64,000 nt of DNA from Streptomyces sp. NBC_00224 (GCF_041435195.1 NZ_CP108106.1:2728001-2792000), one strand, 5' to 3'. Shown: positions 25,439 to 36,458, numbered from the stretch's first letter. Notes: generated by a model not told the origin, from the sequence alone. Made by a program: numbers and translations.

Positions 25439-26217
25439 GTACCCCTCAGCTCGTCGTCCACCGCGACAAGGAGCTGATGGCGCAGGCCGCGGCGGCCCGG
25501 CTGATCACGAAGATCGTGGACGCCCAGGCCGCCCGCGGCTCGGCGTCCGTGGTCCTCACCGGCGGCCGCAACGGCAACGGGCTGCTCGCGGCCCTCGCCT
25601 CCTCGCCGGCCCGGGACGCGATCGACTGGTCGCGGCTCGACCTGTGGTGGGGCGACGAGCGGTACCTGCCCGAGGGCGACCCGGAGCGCAATGTCACCCA
25701 GGCCCGGGCGGCGCTGCTCGACGCGGTGCCGGTCGACCCGAAGCGGGTGCACGCGATGCCCGCCTCGGACGGCCCGTACGGCAGTGACGTGGATGCGGCC
25801 GCCGCCGCGTACGCGGAGGAGCTGGCCGCCGCGTCCGGCCCGGAGGACCACGGCGACGTGCCGACGTTCGACGTGCTGATGCTGGGGGTCGGCCCCGACA
25901 CCCATGTGGCGTCGCTCTTCCCGGAGCTGCCCGCGGTGCGCGAGACCGAGCGGACGGTGGTCGGGGTGCACGGTGCGCCCAAGCCGCCGCCGGTCCGGGT
26001 CTCGATGACGCTGCCGGCGATCCGGGCGGCCCGCGAGGTGTGGCTGCTCGCGGCGGGCGAGGACAAGGCGCAGGCCGCGGCCATCGCCCTGTCGGGCGCG
26101 GGCGAGGTGCAGGCTCCGGCCGCGGGTGCGTACGGCCGTGGCCGCACCCTGTGGCTGCTCGACTCGGCGGCCGCGTCCCGGCTGCCGCGCGCGCTGTATC
26201 CGCCGGCGTCGCCCTGA
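25435..26217 (+). CDS. pgl: 6-phosphogluconolactonase
   Basis: A 260-residue NagB/Pgl-fold enzyme hydrolysing 6-phosphogluconolactone after zwf. Motifs are VLTGGRNGNGLLAAL, LWWGDERYLPEGDPERN and GVGPDTHVASLFP. The GTG at 25435 overlaps the opcA stop. It is the last gene of the tkt-tal-zwf-opcA-pgl operon; a strong terminator follows. Confidence 0.95.
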   Translation: MSTPQLVVHRDKELMAQAAAARLITKIVDAQAARGSASVVLTGGRNGNGLLAALASSPARDAIDWSRLDLWWGDERYLPEGDPERNVTQARAALLDAVPVDPKRVHAMPASDGPYGSDVDAAAAAYAEELAAASGPEDHGDVPTFDVLMLGVGPDTHVASLFPELPAVRETERTVVGVHGAPKPPPVRVSMTLPAIRAAREVWLLAAGEDKAQAAAIALSGAGEVQAPAAGAYGRGRTLWLLDSAAASRLPRALYPPASP

Positions 26218-26238
26218 CACCGGCGCCGCCGACGCGGA

Positions 26239-26280
26239 CGGGCCCGGTCCACCTTCAGGTGGGCCGGGCCCGCTGCTTTT
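26239..26280. terminator. Bidirectional terminator between pgl and the PGA-hydrolase-like gene
   Basis: A 15-bp stem with one G:T pair and a TTCA loop (arms 26239-26253 and 26258-26272), followed by CTGCTTTT. One of the few terminators here with a T-run. Confidence 0.85.
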
Positions 26281-26300
26281 CCCCTGGTGCGGCGCGAGCG

Positions 26301-27140
26301 TCAGAGGATGATCTGCTCGCCGCCGGACGCCTCCAGGCGGGCGACGGCGGTACGGACCGCCGCCACGAAGCCGTCGTAGACGGCGGTGGTGCTGGTCGCC
26401 CGGCCCGCGATGGTGTTCACGGTGAACATGGCCTTGCGCAGCTCGGTGGTGATCTCCAGCTGGGCGCCCTTGCCGAGCAGCGTCCTGTTGCAGATGTTGG
26501 TCGGATCGACGCCCGCCAGGTCCGGCTCGGTCGAGCCGTCGATGGTCTGGAAGCCCGCGGCGCGCAGCGCGTCGTGCAGATACGTCTTGAGGGTGGCGTT
26601 GAGACCGCCGACCACGACGGCCTCCGGGCGCGAGGTGGGCGCCCCGGCCTGGCTCGCGGTGCAGCCGTGCAGGCTCACCACGTTGAGGTTCGCGGCGGCG
26701 ATGGACAGGGCCACCTTGTCGTCGCAGTTCTTCGACGTGACGTGCAGCTCGGCGTTGTTGCTGCTCCGGATCGCCTCGAACATCCAGTAGTCGTACGCCG
26801 GGCCGCCCTTGGGCGCGAGCGTGGCCGGGTCGTATCCGGCGATGCCGAGGCAGAGCTCGGAGGTGCCGCCCTCGATGCCACCGCCGTGCAGCGCGAGGAT
26901 CGCGGTGCGGCCGTAGGCAACGGCCGTCTTCTGGTCGCTGTCGACCTGCTCGTGCCGCTTGTAGCGTCTGCCGAAGTCGGTGCCCTCCGTGAGCTGGGTG
27001 TAGAGGTCGGTGTTGGACGAGTAGAGGTCGTTCGTCCCGGTGGCGTGCGCGGCACTCGCGCCGAGCCCGCCCATCAGCGGACCGGCGACAGTGGCGGTGG
27101 CCAGAGCGGTGAGAACCGTACGACGGCTGGTGGAAGTCAT
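26301..27140 (-). CDS. Secreted poly-gamma-glutamate hydrolase-like protein (Tat signal)
   Basis: A 279-residue exported protein. The N-terminus MTSTSRRTVLTALATATVAG is a Tat-type signal ending near AHA at about residue 33. The body resembles phage/bacterial poly-gamma-glutamate hydrolases, which have a zinc-carboxypeptidase-like fold: ALHGGGIEGGTSELC supplies the His/Glu ligands and VVSLHGC a later histidine. It could cleave poly-gamma-glutamate or related amide polymers outside the cell; the substrate is inferred from family only. It lies convergent to pgl. Confidence 0.78.
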   Translation of the reverse strand: MTSTSRRTVLTALATATVAGPLMGGLGASAAHATGTNDLYSSNTDLYTQLTEGTDFGRRYKRHEQVDSDQKTAVAYGRTAILALHGGGIEGGTSELCLGIAGYDPATLAPKGGPAYDYWMFEAIRSSNNAELHVTSKNCDDKVALSIAAANLNVVSLHGCTASQAGAPTSRPEAVVVGGLNATLKTYLHDALRAAGFQTIDGSTEPDLAGVDPTNICNRTLLGKGAQLEITTELRKAMFTVNTIAGRATSTTAVYDGFVAAVRTAVARLEASGGEQIIL

Positions 27141-27199
27141 GCGCGTAATAATCCATACGCTGTACCTGCGCACGGCACCGGGGTCGGTTTCCGGCCGGA

Positions 27200-28768
27200 T
27201 CAGCACGCGTCGGCCGACCCGCCGGGCCCCGGCTCCCGTATCAGGAACGGCTCCAGGAGCCCCGGGACCGCCTCCGCCGCGAAGGCCAGGCCCTCGGCCT
27301 CGGCGGCGTCGCGCACCGAGTACGCCCCGGCTCCGGCGGCCGTCGTGGCGGTCAGCGTGAGAAGCCCGGCGCGGCGCTGGAAGACGGACTGCTTCACCGT
27401 CCAGCCGATGACGCCCCCGCGCTGGAGGGCCACCGTGGCCCGGCGGACCGTGCCCGAACGGGCCACCAGATACGCCCCGTCGAGGCCGTGCCCCAGGTTC
27501 CGGTACGCGTCGAGGGCGAGGGCCACCGCCGGCGGCGCCCCCGCCGCCGCGCACCCGGCCGCCACATAGAGCAGGACCGGTGTCAGCAGCACCCCGAGCA
27601 GGGCAAGCACCGCCACCGGGACGAGGACGGCGAGCAGCGCCCACCGCAGCCGCCGGGCCCGCGCCGCACGCGGGTGCGCGGTCAGGGCGGCGCCGGTCGG
27701 GGCCGCCGGTTCGCGCAGCACCCGGGCGGCCACCTCGGCCGCGACCGCCCGGGGCGCGGGCGGCAGCAGCGTCTTGTGGTCGGCGTGCTCGTCGTCCTCG
27801 CTCTTGGCCAGGCCGGTGGCGATCGCGTCGAGCCGGGCCGCGCCGCACAGCCGGATGCCCAGCGGCTCGACCAGCTCGACGCCCCGCAGCCTGCGCTCCT
27901 CGATGGAGATCGAGCGGGAGGTGAGCAGCCCCCGGCGCACCCGCAGGGTGCCGCCGGGCTCCCGCTCCAGGCGGTAGTTCCACCACATCTCGACCCAGAG
28001 GCCGAGCGCGCCGCCCACGCCCACGACCAGGGCGGCGACGACGAGGGTGAGGACGATCCAGCCGAGCGGGGTGTCGTGGAAGCGGTCCCCGGCCCAGTGC
28101 ACCACCTTGCCCTGGACTCCGAACCAGTCGCTGATCTGCATCAGTCCGCCGAACGCGGCCCCGGCGAGCGCGGGGGCCACGAACGACACCGGCGCGTACC
28201 GGATCCAGCCGGGGTCGAGCGCCGCCAGCTCGCCCGTGCGGTGGGCGTCTTCGGGCCCGGCCGTCTCACGGGCGAGCAGCACCCGGCGCAGCCGCTCGCC
28301 CTCGGCCCGGGTGACCGCGTCGAGTTCGAGCGTGGACTCGCCGCCGCTCTGCTCGCCGGTGCCGATCCTCACGTGGACCAGACCGAGGATGCGCAGCAGC
28401 GGGTTGGCGGTGAGGTCGACGCTGCGGATCCGCTCACGGGCCAGCGAGCGGCGCTTCACCAGGAGCAGTCCGGTGTGCAGCTCGGCCCGTTCGGGGCCGA
28501 TCCGGTACCGGGTGCGGCGCCAGCCGACGTATCCGGCGAGGGCGCCGCCGCCGAGCGGGAGCACGATCCAGCCGAAGAGCACCGCGAAGGCCCACCCGGC
28601 CGGTGCCCTGCCCAGCATGGCGAGCGCCGTGGGCAGCCCGGCGCCCAGGGCGAGACCGGCCCCGAGCACCGTGGAGACGAGCACCCGCCGTCGGTCGAGC
28701 CGCAGCCAGGCGTCGGCGGGGGCCGGTTCGGGAACGGAGCCGGAGGCGCCCGGGAGGTCGCCGCTCAT
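27200..28768 (-). CDS. Membrane protein with bacterial PH domains (YdbT-like)
   Basis: A 522-residue membrane protein with about six hydrophobic helices and bPH2 (DUF304) domains. The hallmarks are TRYRIGPERAELHTGLLLVKRRSLARERI, the matching YRLEREPGGTLRVRRGLL block near residue 285, and a third related segment near the C-terminus (YLVARSGTVRRATVALQR). The start overlaps the upstream small PH protein by 4 nt. Function is unknown; Bacillus YdbS/YdbT relatives are linked to stress tolerance. Confidence 0.82.
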   Translation of the reverse strand: MSGDLPGASGSVPEPAPADAWLRLDRRRVLVSTVLGAGLALGAGLPTALAMLGRAPAGWAFAVLFGWIVLPLGGGALAGYVGWRRTRYRIGPERAELHTGLLLVKRRSLARERIRSVDLTANPLLRILGLVHVRIGTGEQSGGESTLELDAVTRAEGERLRRVLLARETAGPEDAHRTGELAALDPGWIRYAPVSFVAPALAGAAFGGLMQISDWFGVQGKVVHWAGDRFHDTPLGWIVLTLVVAALVVGVGGALGLWVEMWWNYRLEREPGGTLRVRRGLLTSRSISIEERRLRGVELVEPLGIRLCGAARLDAIATGLAKSEDDEHADHKTLLPPAPRAVAAEVAARVLREPAAPTGAALTAHPRAARARRLRWALLAVLVPVAVLALLGVLLTPVLLYVAAGCAAAGAPPAVALALDAYRNLGHGLDGAYLVARSGTVRRATVALQRGGVIGWTVKQSVFQRRAGLLTLTATTAAGAGAYSVRDAAEAEGLAFAAEAVPGLLEPFLIREPGPGGSADAC

Positions 28769-29262
28769 GTGGCGTCGCCCGGGGTCGCCCCCGTGATCCT
28801 GGTCAGCCGTTCGGCCAGTTCGGCCGCCACCTCGTGGTGCAGGCCCTCGATCTTCAGGGCGCCCTTGGCGGAGGCGGTGGTGACGGTGACCGTGGCCAGC
28901 CGGAACGACCGCTCCAGCGGGCCGCGTACGGTGTCCACGGTCTGGATGCGGGACATCGGCGCGATCCGCGACTCCCGCCAGAAGTAGCCGGTCCGTACGT
29001 ACACCGCGTCGTCGGTGACCTCCCAGCGGTGCACCCGGTACCACCACGGGGGCAGCACGGCGGCGCAGAGCGCCCCGAGGACGGCGAGCGCCGCCGCCAC
29101 CGCGAGCAGCCACGGCCGGGCGGGGGCGATGAGCGCGCCGAGCACGGCCAGGACCACCACCGGCGCCGCGGTGAGAGCCAGCCACTGCGCCCGCCACCAG
29201 CCGACGACCGCGGGGTCCAGCTCGTTCTTCGGCGGTCTCAGCACCGCCCCCTCCCCCGTCAT
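28765..29262 (-). CDS. Small membrane protein with a bacterial PH domain (YdbS-like)
   Basis: A 165-residue protein with two adjacent hydrophobic helices (residues 28-70) followed by one bPH2 domain (WEVTDDAVYVRTGYFWRESR, then MSRIQTVDTVRGPLER). It starts 4 bp after the pgi stop and its own stop overlaps the next PH gene, so pgi and both PH genes look like one transcription unit. It probably forms a complex with the larger YdbT-like protein. Confidence 0.83.
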   Translation of the reverse strand: MTGEGAVLRPPKNELDPAVVGWWRAQWLALTAAPVVVLAVLGALIAPARPWLLAVAAALAVLGALCAAVLPPWWYRVHRWEVTDDAVYVRTGYFWRESRIAPMSRIQTVDTVRGPLERSFRLATVTVTTASAKGALKIEGLHHEVAAELAERLTRITGATPGDAT

Positions 29263-29266
29263 GGCC

Positions 29267-30928
29267 TCAACGGCCCCGCAGCGCCCGGTACTTGGCGACC
29301 AGGGCCTTGCTGGACTGGTCCAGGCCCGGCACGTCGGCCCCTTCGCTCAGCGCGGGCTCGACACGCTTGGCGAGGACCTTGCCCAGCTCCACGCCCCACT
29401 GGTCGAAGGAGTCGATGTTCCAGATCGCGCCCTGGACGAACACCTTGTGCTCGTACAGCGCGATGAGCTGGCCGAGGACGGACGGCGTCAGCTCGCGCGC
29501 CAGGACGGTGGTCGTGGGGTGGTTGCCGCGGAACGTCTTGTGCGGCACCAGCTCCTCGGCCACGCCCTCCGCCCGGACCTCCTCCGGCGTCTTGCCGAAG
29601 GCCAGGGCCTGCGTCTGGGCGAAGAAGTTGGCCATCAGCAGGTCGTGCTGGGCGGCCAGGCCGGGCCGGAGGTCGGCGACCGGCTCGGCGAAGCCGATGA
29701 AGTCGGCCGGGATGACCTTGGTGCCCTGGTGGATCAACTGGTAGTAGGCGTGCTGCCCGTTGGTGCCCGGGGTGCCCCAGACGACCGGGCCGGTCTGCCA
29801 CTCGACCGGGTTGCCGTCGCGGTCCACGGACTTGCCGTTGGACTCCATGTCGAGCTGCTGGAGGTAGGCGGTGAACTTCGACAGATAGTGGCTGTAGGGC
29901 AGCACGGCGTGCGACTGGGCGTCGAAGAACGCCCCGTACCAGACGCCGAGCAGGCCGAGCAGGAGCGGCGCGTTGGCCTCGGCGGGGGCGGTGCGGAAGT
30001 GCTCGTCGACCAGGTGGAAGCCGTCCAGCAGCTCGCGGAAGCGGTCCGGGCCGATGGCGATCATCAGCGAGAGGCCGATCGCCGAGTCGAACGAGTAGCG
30101 CCCGCCGACCCAGTCCCAGAACTCGAACATGTTGGCCGTGTCGATGCCGAAGTCCGCGACCTTCTCGGCGTTGGTGGAGAGCGCCACGAAGTGCTTGGCG
30201 ACCGCGTCCTGACCCGCGCTCAGCCCGGTGAGGAGCCAGTCGCGCGCGGAGGTGGCGTTGGTGATGGTCTCGATGGTGGTGAAGGTCTTGGACGCGATGA
30301 TGAACAGCGTCTCGGCCGCGTCCAGGTCGCGGACCGCCTCGTGGAGGTCGGCGCCGTCGACGTTGGAGACGAAACGGACCGTCAGACCCCGGTCGGTGAA
30401 CGAGCGCAGCGCCTCGTACGCCATCGCCGGACCGAGGTCGGATCCGCCGATGCCGATGTTGACGACGTTCTTGATCCGCTTGCCGGTGTGCCCGGTCCAC
30501 GCGCCCGACCGGACGCGCTCGGAGAAGGCGGCCATCTTGTCGAGCACCGCGTGCACGCCCGGCACCACGTTCTCGCCGTCGACCTCGACGGCCGCGTCGC
30601 GCGGGGCGCGCAGCGCGGTGTGCAGCACCGCGCGGTCCTCGGTCGTGTTGATCTTCTCGCCGCGGAACATGGCGTCGCGCAGCCCCGCCACGTCGGCGGC
30701 CGCGGCCAGCTCGCGCAGCAGCTCAAGCGTCTCGTCGGTGACGAGGTGCTTCGAGTAGTCGAGATGCAGATCGCCGACCGTCAGGGTGTATCCGGTGCCG
30801 CGGCCGGGGTCGGCGGCGAACAGCTCGCGCAGATGGGTGTCCCCCAACTGCTCGCGGTGCTTGCCCAGTGCGGTCCACTCGGGCATCTGGTTGAGCCTGG
30901 TACGGCCTTCTGCGTTCATCTCGGACAT
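29267..30928 (-). CDS. pgi: Glucose-6-phosphate isomerase
   Basis: A 553-residue cytoplasmic enzyme interconverting glucose-6-phosphate and fructose-6-phosphate. Family motifs are [30 protein letters not shown], and the C-terminal signature [18 protein letters not shown]. The ATG at 30928 has AGGAAG upstream. It lies 60 bp downstream of an MFS gene on the same strand and is tightly followed by two PH-domain genes. Confidence 0.97.
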   Translation of the reverse strand: MSEMNAEGRTRLNQMPEWTALGKHREQLGDTHLRELFAADPGRGTGYTLTVGDLHLDYSKHLVTDETLELLRELAAAADVAGLRDAMFRGEKINTTEDRAVLHTALRAPRDAAVEVDGENVVPGVHAVLDKMAAFSERVRSGAWTGHTGKRIKNVVNIGIGGSDLGPAMAYEALRSFTDRGLTVRFVSNVDGADLHEAVRDLDAAETLFIIASKTFTTIETITNATSARDWLLTGLSAGQDAVAKHFVALSTNAEKVADFGIDTANMFEFWDWVGGRYSFDSAIGLSLMIAIGPDRFRELLDGFHLVDEHFRTAPAEANAPLLLGLLGVWYGAFFDAQSHAVLPYSHYLSKFTAYLQQLDMESNGKSVDRDGNPVEWQTGPVVWGTPGTNGQHAYYQLIHQGTKVIPADFIGFAEPVADLRPGLAAQHDLLMANFFAQTQALAFGKTPEEVRAEGVAEELVPHKTFRGNHPTTTVLARELTPSVLGQLIALYEHKVFVQGAIWNIDSFDQWGVELGKVLAKRVEPALSEGADVPGLDQSSKALVAKYRALRGR

Positions 30929-30987
30929 CAGCCCACTTCCTCGTACTCGCGTACGTACCTGCCCCGCTGCCCTTCCAACCTAGTTGA

Positions 30988-32211
30988 TCAGGACGTAAGG
31001 GCAGGAATCAGAGCGGCCACGGCGGCCAGGAACAATCCGGACGCCACCAGGGCGGGGGTGTTGAGCCCCCAGGAGGAGGCCGCCGCGCCGCCCATCAGGG
31101 CGCCCAGCGGCGTCCCCGCCACGGCGAGCGTGCGGAAGGCCGCGCTCGTCCGTCCCAGCATGGCCTGCGGGGTGCGCTCCTGCATCAGGGTCACCTGGTT
31201 GACGTTCCACACCATTCCCATCACCGCGAACACCGCCATGGCCGCGATCGATACCCACAACTCCCGTATGGACCCCATCGCCGCAAGGCACACCGTCTGG
31301 ACCGCGCCCGCGAGGAGCACGCTCCCCATCCGGCCCAGCCGGCGGGCCAGCCGGTGGGTGAGCAGACCGCCCGCCACACTGCCCGCCCCGTACGCCGTGA
31401 TCGCCGCCGCGTAGCCGCCGTGGCCCGCGTGGAGCCAGCCGGTGATGTGCAGGACCAGGGTGGCGATGAGCGCGCCCATGCCGATGTTGCAGAGCGTCGT
31501 GGCCACGCAGAGCGCGCGCAGGCTCCGCTCGCCCCACAGCGCGCGCAGCCCCTCGGCCGTCTCGCTCCGCAGGGTGGAGCCGGGCTTGCGGGCGGGCCGC
31601 TCCGGGGCGGTCCGGCGCAGCGAGGCCACCAGCGCCGCCGCAAGTCCAAAACTCAGGGCGTCCGCCACGTACGGCACGCCCGCCCCTGCCGTCAGGAGCA
31701 GCGGCACCAGCGGCGCGGCGAGGAAGCCGCCGGCTATCTGCTGGCCGGTCATCAGGCGGGCGTTGGCGCGGCCCAGCGCGGGCTGCGGCACCAGCGAGGG
31801 CAGCAGGGCGGTGGCCGCGTTGTCGAAGAGCGTCTGGAGCGAGGTGAGCGCGAAGGCGAGCGCGATGAGCAGGGCTATCGAGGCGTGCCCCAGGGCCACG
31901 GCCGCGGCGAAGGCGGCCATGAGCGCGCCGCGCACCAGGTCGACGGCCCACATCGCCCGGCGCTGGTCGACCCGGTCCGCGACGGCGCCGCCGAGCAGCC
32001 CGAAGAGCAGCCACGGCAGGAAGCCGCACGCCGTGACCAGCGCGACCAGCATCGGATCGCTGGTCAGCGAGGCCGCCAGCAGGGGCAGCGCGGCGGCGCG
32101 CAGCGAGTCCCCGAACCGGGACACGACCGCGGCCGTCCAGAGTCTCCCGAACCCCCCGCGCCACGCGGGCACCTCGGCTGCCGCGTCGGCGGCACTCTCC
32201 AGCGTTGCCAC
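30988..32211 (-). CDS. MFS transporter (EntS-like)
   Basis: A 407-residue protein with about twelve helices. The N-half motif GLLGGAVADRVDQRR and the second-half SIRELWVSIAAMAVF fit the MFS_3/EntS-type exporters. The start is GTG at 32211, with GGGGGAGTT directly upstream. The substrate is unknown. A 21-bp terminator hairpin isolates it from the RbpA-family gene, while pgi follows 60 bp later. Confidence 0.85.
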   Translation of the reverse strand: MATLESAADAAAEVPAWRGGFGRLWTAAVVSRFGDSLRAAALPLLAASLTSDPMLVALVTACGFLPWLLFGLLGGAVADRVDQRRAMWAVDLVRGALMAAFAAAVALGHASIALLIALAFALTSLQTLFDNAATALLPSLVPQPALGRANARLMTGQQIAGGFLAAPLVPLLLTAGAGVPYVADALSFGLAAALVASLRRTAPERPARKPGSTLRSETAEGLRALWGERSLRALCVATTLCNIGMGALIATLVLHITGWLHAGHGGYAAAITAYGAGSVAGGLLTHRLARRLGRMGSVLLAGAVQTVCLAAMGSIRELWVSIAAMAVFAVMGMVWNVNQVTLMQERTPQAMLGRTSAAFRTLAVAGTPLGALMGGAAASSWGLNTPALVASGLFLAAVAALIPALTS

Positions 32212-32285
32212 AACTCCCCCATGCGATCGACTGATTCACACGGTAGGGGGAGCCACTGACAATCCCCTTTGACCTGGGGTGATAC

Positions 32286-32330
32286 CGAAGGGCCCGGCAG
32301 ACGAACCGAGTTCGTCTGCCGGGCCCTTCG
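32286..32330 (-). terminator. Terminator of the RbpA-family gene
   Basis: A perfect 21-bp stem with a 3-nt loop (arms 32286-32306 and 32310-32330), 4 bp beyond the stop codon. It is the longest perfect hairpin I found in the window. Confidence 0.88.
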
Positions 32331-32333
32331 CTG

Positions 32334-32669
32334 TCAGATCTCGCCGCGGAGCTTGGCGAGCGCCTCCGCGAGGATCGCCTCGCCGTCCGCGTCGCTGCGC
32401 CGCTCCCGTACGTACGCGAGGTGGGTCTTGTACGGCTCCGTGCGCGGCGGGTCCGGCGGGTTGTCCCGGTCCTGACCGGCCGGGAAACCGCAGCGCGGGC
32501 AGTCCCACGTCTCCGGAACCTGTGCGTCACTGGCGAAGCTCGGCTGCGTCTCGTGCCCGTTCGAGCACCAGAAGGAGATGCGGAGACGCGGCGCGGACTC
32601 GCCGCGCTCGGCCTCACCCATCGGCCCCGCTCCGACCCGGCTTCCCCGGATCGCGTTGCCACTTGCCAC
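32334..32669 (-). CDS. RNA polymerase-binding protein, RbpA family (paralogue type)
   Basis: A 111-residue protein with the RbpA zinc-fold ligands in CSNGHETQPSF and CPRCGFPAG, followed by PPRTEPYKTHLAYVRERRS, equivalent to the RbpA sigma-interacting region. It binds RNA polymerase holoenzyme and supports principal-sigma transcription. The N-terminus (MASGNAIRGSRVGAGPMG) differs from the classical RbpA as I remember it (YETDRG and PRQ segments), so I read this as the second, RbpB-like paralogue. The GTG at 32669 follows GGGAG. A TACAAT hexamer (32745-32740, minus) is a candidate promoter. Confidence 0.85.
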   Translation of the reverse strand: MASGNAIRGSRVGAGPMGEAERGESAPRLRISFWCSNGHETQPSFASDAQVPETWDCPRCGFPAGQDRDNPPDPPRTEPYKTHLAYVRERRSDADGEAILAEALAKLRGEI

Positions 32670-32739
32670 GGTCGTAACTCCCTGCGTGATGGTGCTCGAA
32701 GATGCCCCAGTCTACGTAAGGCCCAACGCGCGTCCAGTG

Positions 32740-32745
32740 ATTGTA
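32740..32745 (-). promoter_or_regulatory. Candidate -10 for the RbpA-family gene
   Basis: TACAAT on the minus strand, 70 bp before the start codon, in a locally AT-rich patch. No clear -35 hexamer was found. Confidence 0.35.
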
Positions 32746-32778
32746 GTTACACCCACCCCTGAACGCGGAGACGACAGA

Positions 32779-33015
32779 TCAGCTGTCCAGCTTCATCAGC
32801 AGACCAAGTACGACAATGCTCGCGAACCACAGCAGACCGACCACGACGGTGATCCGGTCCAGGTTGCGCTCGGCGACCGAGGAACCGCCGACGGACGACT
32901 GCATTCCGCCACCGAACATGTCGGAGAGGCCGCCGCCCTTTCCCTTGTGCATCAGCACCAGCAGCATCAGCAGCAGGCTGAAGACGATCAGGGCAATCGA
33001 GAACCCGACAATCAC
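32779..33015 (-). CDS. secG: Preprotein translocase subunit SecG
   Basis: A 78-residue small membrane protein with two helices flanking a glycine-rich loop (HKGKGGGLSDMFGGG), the SecG pattern. It assists SecYE-dependent export. The GTG at 33015 has AGGAAG about 11 nt upstream. It follows tpiA by 109 bp on the same strand. Confidence 0.95.
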   Translation of the reverse strand: MIVGFSIALIVFSLLLMLLVLMHKGKGGGLSDMFGGGMQSSVGGSSVAERNLDRITVVVGLLWFASIVVLGLLMKLDS

Positions 33016-33124
33016 GGCTGGACCAACTTCCTAGGACTGATATGGCGACGGGGGCCGGGGGGACGTCTTCCTGATCCCGAGCCCGACCCCCGCAAGGGTA
33101 CGACGGATCCGCGCTACCGCATAC

Positions 33125-33901
33125 TCACTGGTCGCGGAAGCGGACGATCTTGACGAACTCCTCGGCGTCCAGCGCCGCGCCGCCCACCAGGGCCCCGTCC
33201 ACATCCGGCTGCGCCATGATCGCGGCCACGTTCGAGGCCTTGACCGAGCCGCCGTACTGGATGCGGACCTTGTCGGCCAGCTCCTGCGAGTAGAGCTCCG
33301 CGAGGCGGCCGCGGATGGCGCCGCACACCTCCTGGGCGTCCTCGGGGGTGGCGACCTCGCCGGTGCCGATGGCCCACACCGGCTCGTACGCGATCACGAT
33401 GGACTCGGCCTGCTCGGCCGGGACGTCCTGGAGGCCGCCGTCCAGCTGGGCCAGCGTGTACGGAACCTGCTGGCCGGCCTTGCGGACGTCCAGGCCCTCG
33501 CCGACGCAGAGGATCGGGGTCAGACCGTGCTTGAACGCGGCCTTCACCTTGGCGTTGCAGAGCTCGTCGCTCTCCTGGTGGTACTGACGGCGCTCGGAGT
33601 GGCCCACGGCCACATAGGTGCACTTCAGCTTGGAGAGCATCGGGCCCGAGATCTCGCCGGTGTAGGCACCGGAGTCCTGCGCCGAGATGTCCTGGGCGCC
33701 GTACTTGATCTTGAGCTTGTCGCCGTCGACCAGGGTCTGCACCGACCGCAGGTCCACGAAGGGCGGCAGGACCGCGACCTCGACTGCGTCGTAGTCCTTG
33801 TCGGCCAGGGCGAAGGCGAGCTTCTGGACGTGCGCGATGGCCTCAAGGTGGTTGAGGTTCATCTTCCAGTTGCCGGCCATCAGCGGGATACGCGTGGTCA
33901 C
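33125..33901 (-). CDS. tpiA: Triosephosphate isomerase
   Basis: A 258-residue TIM-barrel enzyme. The catalytic lysine is in GNWKMNL, the histidine in GHSERR and the glutamate in [11 protein letters not shown]. The start is GTG, 5 bp after the pgk stop, so pgk and tpiA are co-transcribed. Confidence 0.97.
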   Translation of the reverse strand: MTTRIPLMAGNWKMNLNHLEAIAHVQKLAFALADKDYDAVEVAVLPPFVDLRSVQTLVDGDKLKIKYGAQDISAQDSGAYTGEISGPMLSKLKCTYVAVGHSERRQYHQESDELCNAKVKAAFKHGLTPILCVGEGLDVRKAGQQVPYTLAQLDGGLQDVPAEQAESIVIAYEPVWAIGTGEVATPEDAQEVCGAIRGRLAELYSQELADKVRIQYGGSVKASNVAAIMAQPDVDGALVGGAALDAEEFVKIVRFRDQ

Positions 33902-33906
33902 GGTGT

Positions 33907-35118
33907 TCAGTCCTCCAGTGCGGCAAGGCCGGGAAGCGTCTTGCCCTCAAGGTATTCGAGGCTCGCGCCGCCGCCGGTCGAGATGTGACCGAAGGCGTTC
34001 TCGTCGAAGCCGAGCGTGCGCACGGCCGCGGCGGAGTCGCCGCCGCCGACGACGGTGAAGCCGTCGCAGTTCAGGAGCGCCCGGGCGATGGCCTGGGTGC
34101 CGCCGGCGTAGTCGGGGTGCTCGAAGACGCCGACCGGACCGTTCCAGAACACGGTCTCGGCGTCGGCGATCTTCGACGCGTACAGCTCACGGGTCTTGGG
34201 ACCGATGTCCAGACCCTCCTTGTCGGCGGGGATCTGGTCCGCGTCGACGGTGACGAAGTCGGCCGGGGCCTTGGTCTTCAGGTCCGGGAAGTCGCCCGAG
34301 GCCAGGATGTCCAGCGGCAGGACCAGCTCGACGCCGTTCTTCTCGGCGCGCTCCATGTACTCCGTGACGACCGGGATCTGGTCCTCCTGGAGCAGCGAGA
34401 TGCCGACCTCGTAGCCCTTGGCCTTGAGGAAGGTGTACGCCATGCCGCCGCCGATGAGGATGCGGTCGGCCTTGCCGAGCAGCTGGTCGATGACGGCGAG
34501 CTTGTCGGAGACCTTGGCGCCGCCGAGCACCACCACGTACGGGCGCTTGACGTCGGCGGTGAGCTTCTTCAGGACGCCGACCTCGGTGGCGATGAGGAAG
34601 CCGGCCGCGTGCGGCAGCCGCGCGGGCAGGTCGACGACCGAGGCGTGCTTGCGGTGCACCGCGCCGAAGCCGTCGCCCACGTAGACGTCGGCGAGTTCGG
34701 CGAGCCGGTCGGCGAAGGCGCCGCGCTCGGCGTCGTCCTTGCTCGTCTCACCGGCGTTGAAGCGCAGGTTCTCCAGGACGGCGACCTGGCCGTCGGCCAG
34801 CGCCGCGACGGTCTCCTTGGCGGAGGCGCCCACGGTGTCGGTGGCGAACGCGACGTCCGCGCCCAGCAGTTCACCGAGCCGCGCGGCCGCCGGGGCGAGC
34901 GAGAAGGCCGGGTCCGGGGCACCCTTGGGGCGGCCCAGGTGCGAGGCGACGACCACGCGCGCGCCGGCCTCGGCGAGCTTGGCGATCGTCGGCTGGACGG
35001 CGCGGATGCGGCCGTCGTCGGTGATGGCGGTGCCGTCGAGCGGCACATTGAGGTCGGCGCGGACGAATACCCGCTTGCCGGAGACGCCCTCGGCGAGAAG
35101 TTCGTCGATCGTCTTCAT
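33907..35118 (-). CDS. pgk: Phosphoglycerate kinase
   Basis: A 403-residue two-domain kinase making ATP from 1,3-bisphosphoglycerate. Motifs are [20 protein letters not shown] and the nucleotide loop [15 protein letters not shown]. The ATG at 35118 has AAGGAG upstream. It is separated from gap by 117 bp containing a large hairpin. Confidence 0.97.
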   Translation of the reverse strand: MKTIDELLAEGVSGKRVFVRADLNVPLDGTAITDDGRIRAVQPTIAKLAEAGARVVVASHLGRPKGAPDPAFSLAPAAARLGELLGADVAFATDTVGASAKETVAALADGQVAVLENLRFNAGETSKDDAERGAFADRLAELADVYVGDGFGAVHRKHASVVDLPARLPHAAGFLIATEVGVLKKLTADVKRPYVVVLGGAKVSDKLAVIDQLLGKADRILIGGGMAYTFLKAKGYEVGISLLQEDQIPVVTEYMERAEKNGVELVLPLDILASGDFPDLKTKAPADFVTVDADQIPADKEGLDIGPKTRELYASKIADAETVFWNGPVGVFEHPDYAGGTQAIARALLNCDGFTVVGGGDSAAAVRTLGFDENAFGHISTGGGASLEYLEGKTLPGLAALED

Positions 35119-35156
35119 GTGTTTCTGCGACTCCTTGGAGAAGGACGAGGCAAGCG

Positions 35157-35198
35157 ACAGGGCTCGTGCGGCGCATCGTTGCGCTGCCCGAGCCCTGT
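35157..35198 (-). terminator. Intercistronic hairpin between gap and pgk
   Basis: 10-bp arms ACAGGGCTCG and CGAGCCCTGT enclose a smaller GCGCA/TGCGC stem. It may be a partial terminator, attenuator or RNA-processing site that sets the gap:pgk ratio. Confidence 0.55.
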
Positions 35199-35235
35199 GC
35201 TCACATCGAGATGCCTGCCCTGAGACTTATCAGAC

Positions 35236-36258
<1,023 letters not shown>

Positions 36259-36458
36259 TTAGGTACGCCGGTTTTCGACGCCGGCGAGTTGTATGGGATG
36301 TCCCCGACCGCTTATGACCCTACCTCTCCCGGAGCCGTGGAGTGACATCGAGCGCACCCCCATGAGCGGCCACAACACGCCGGACATGGCCGACGGCCCA
36401 TACCTACCAACGGGTAAGGGCCGCCGGGGGGACCTTCGTCCCGACTACGGAGCGTGAT

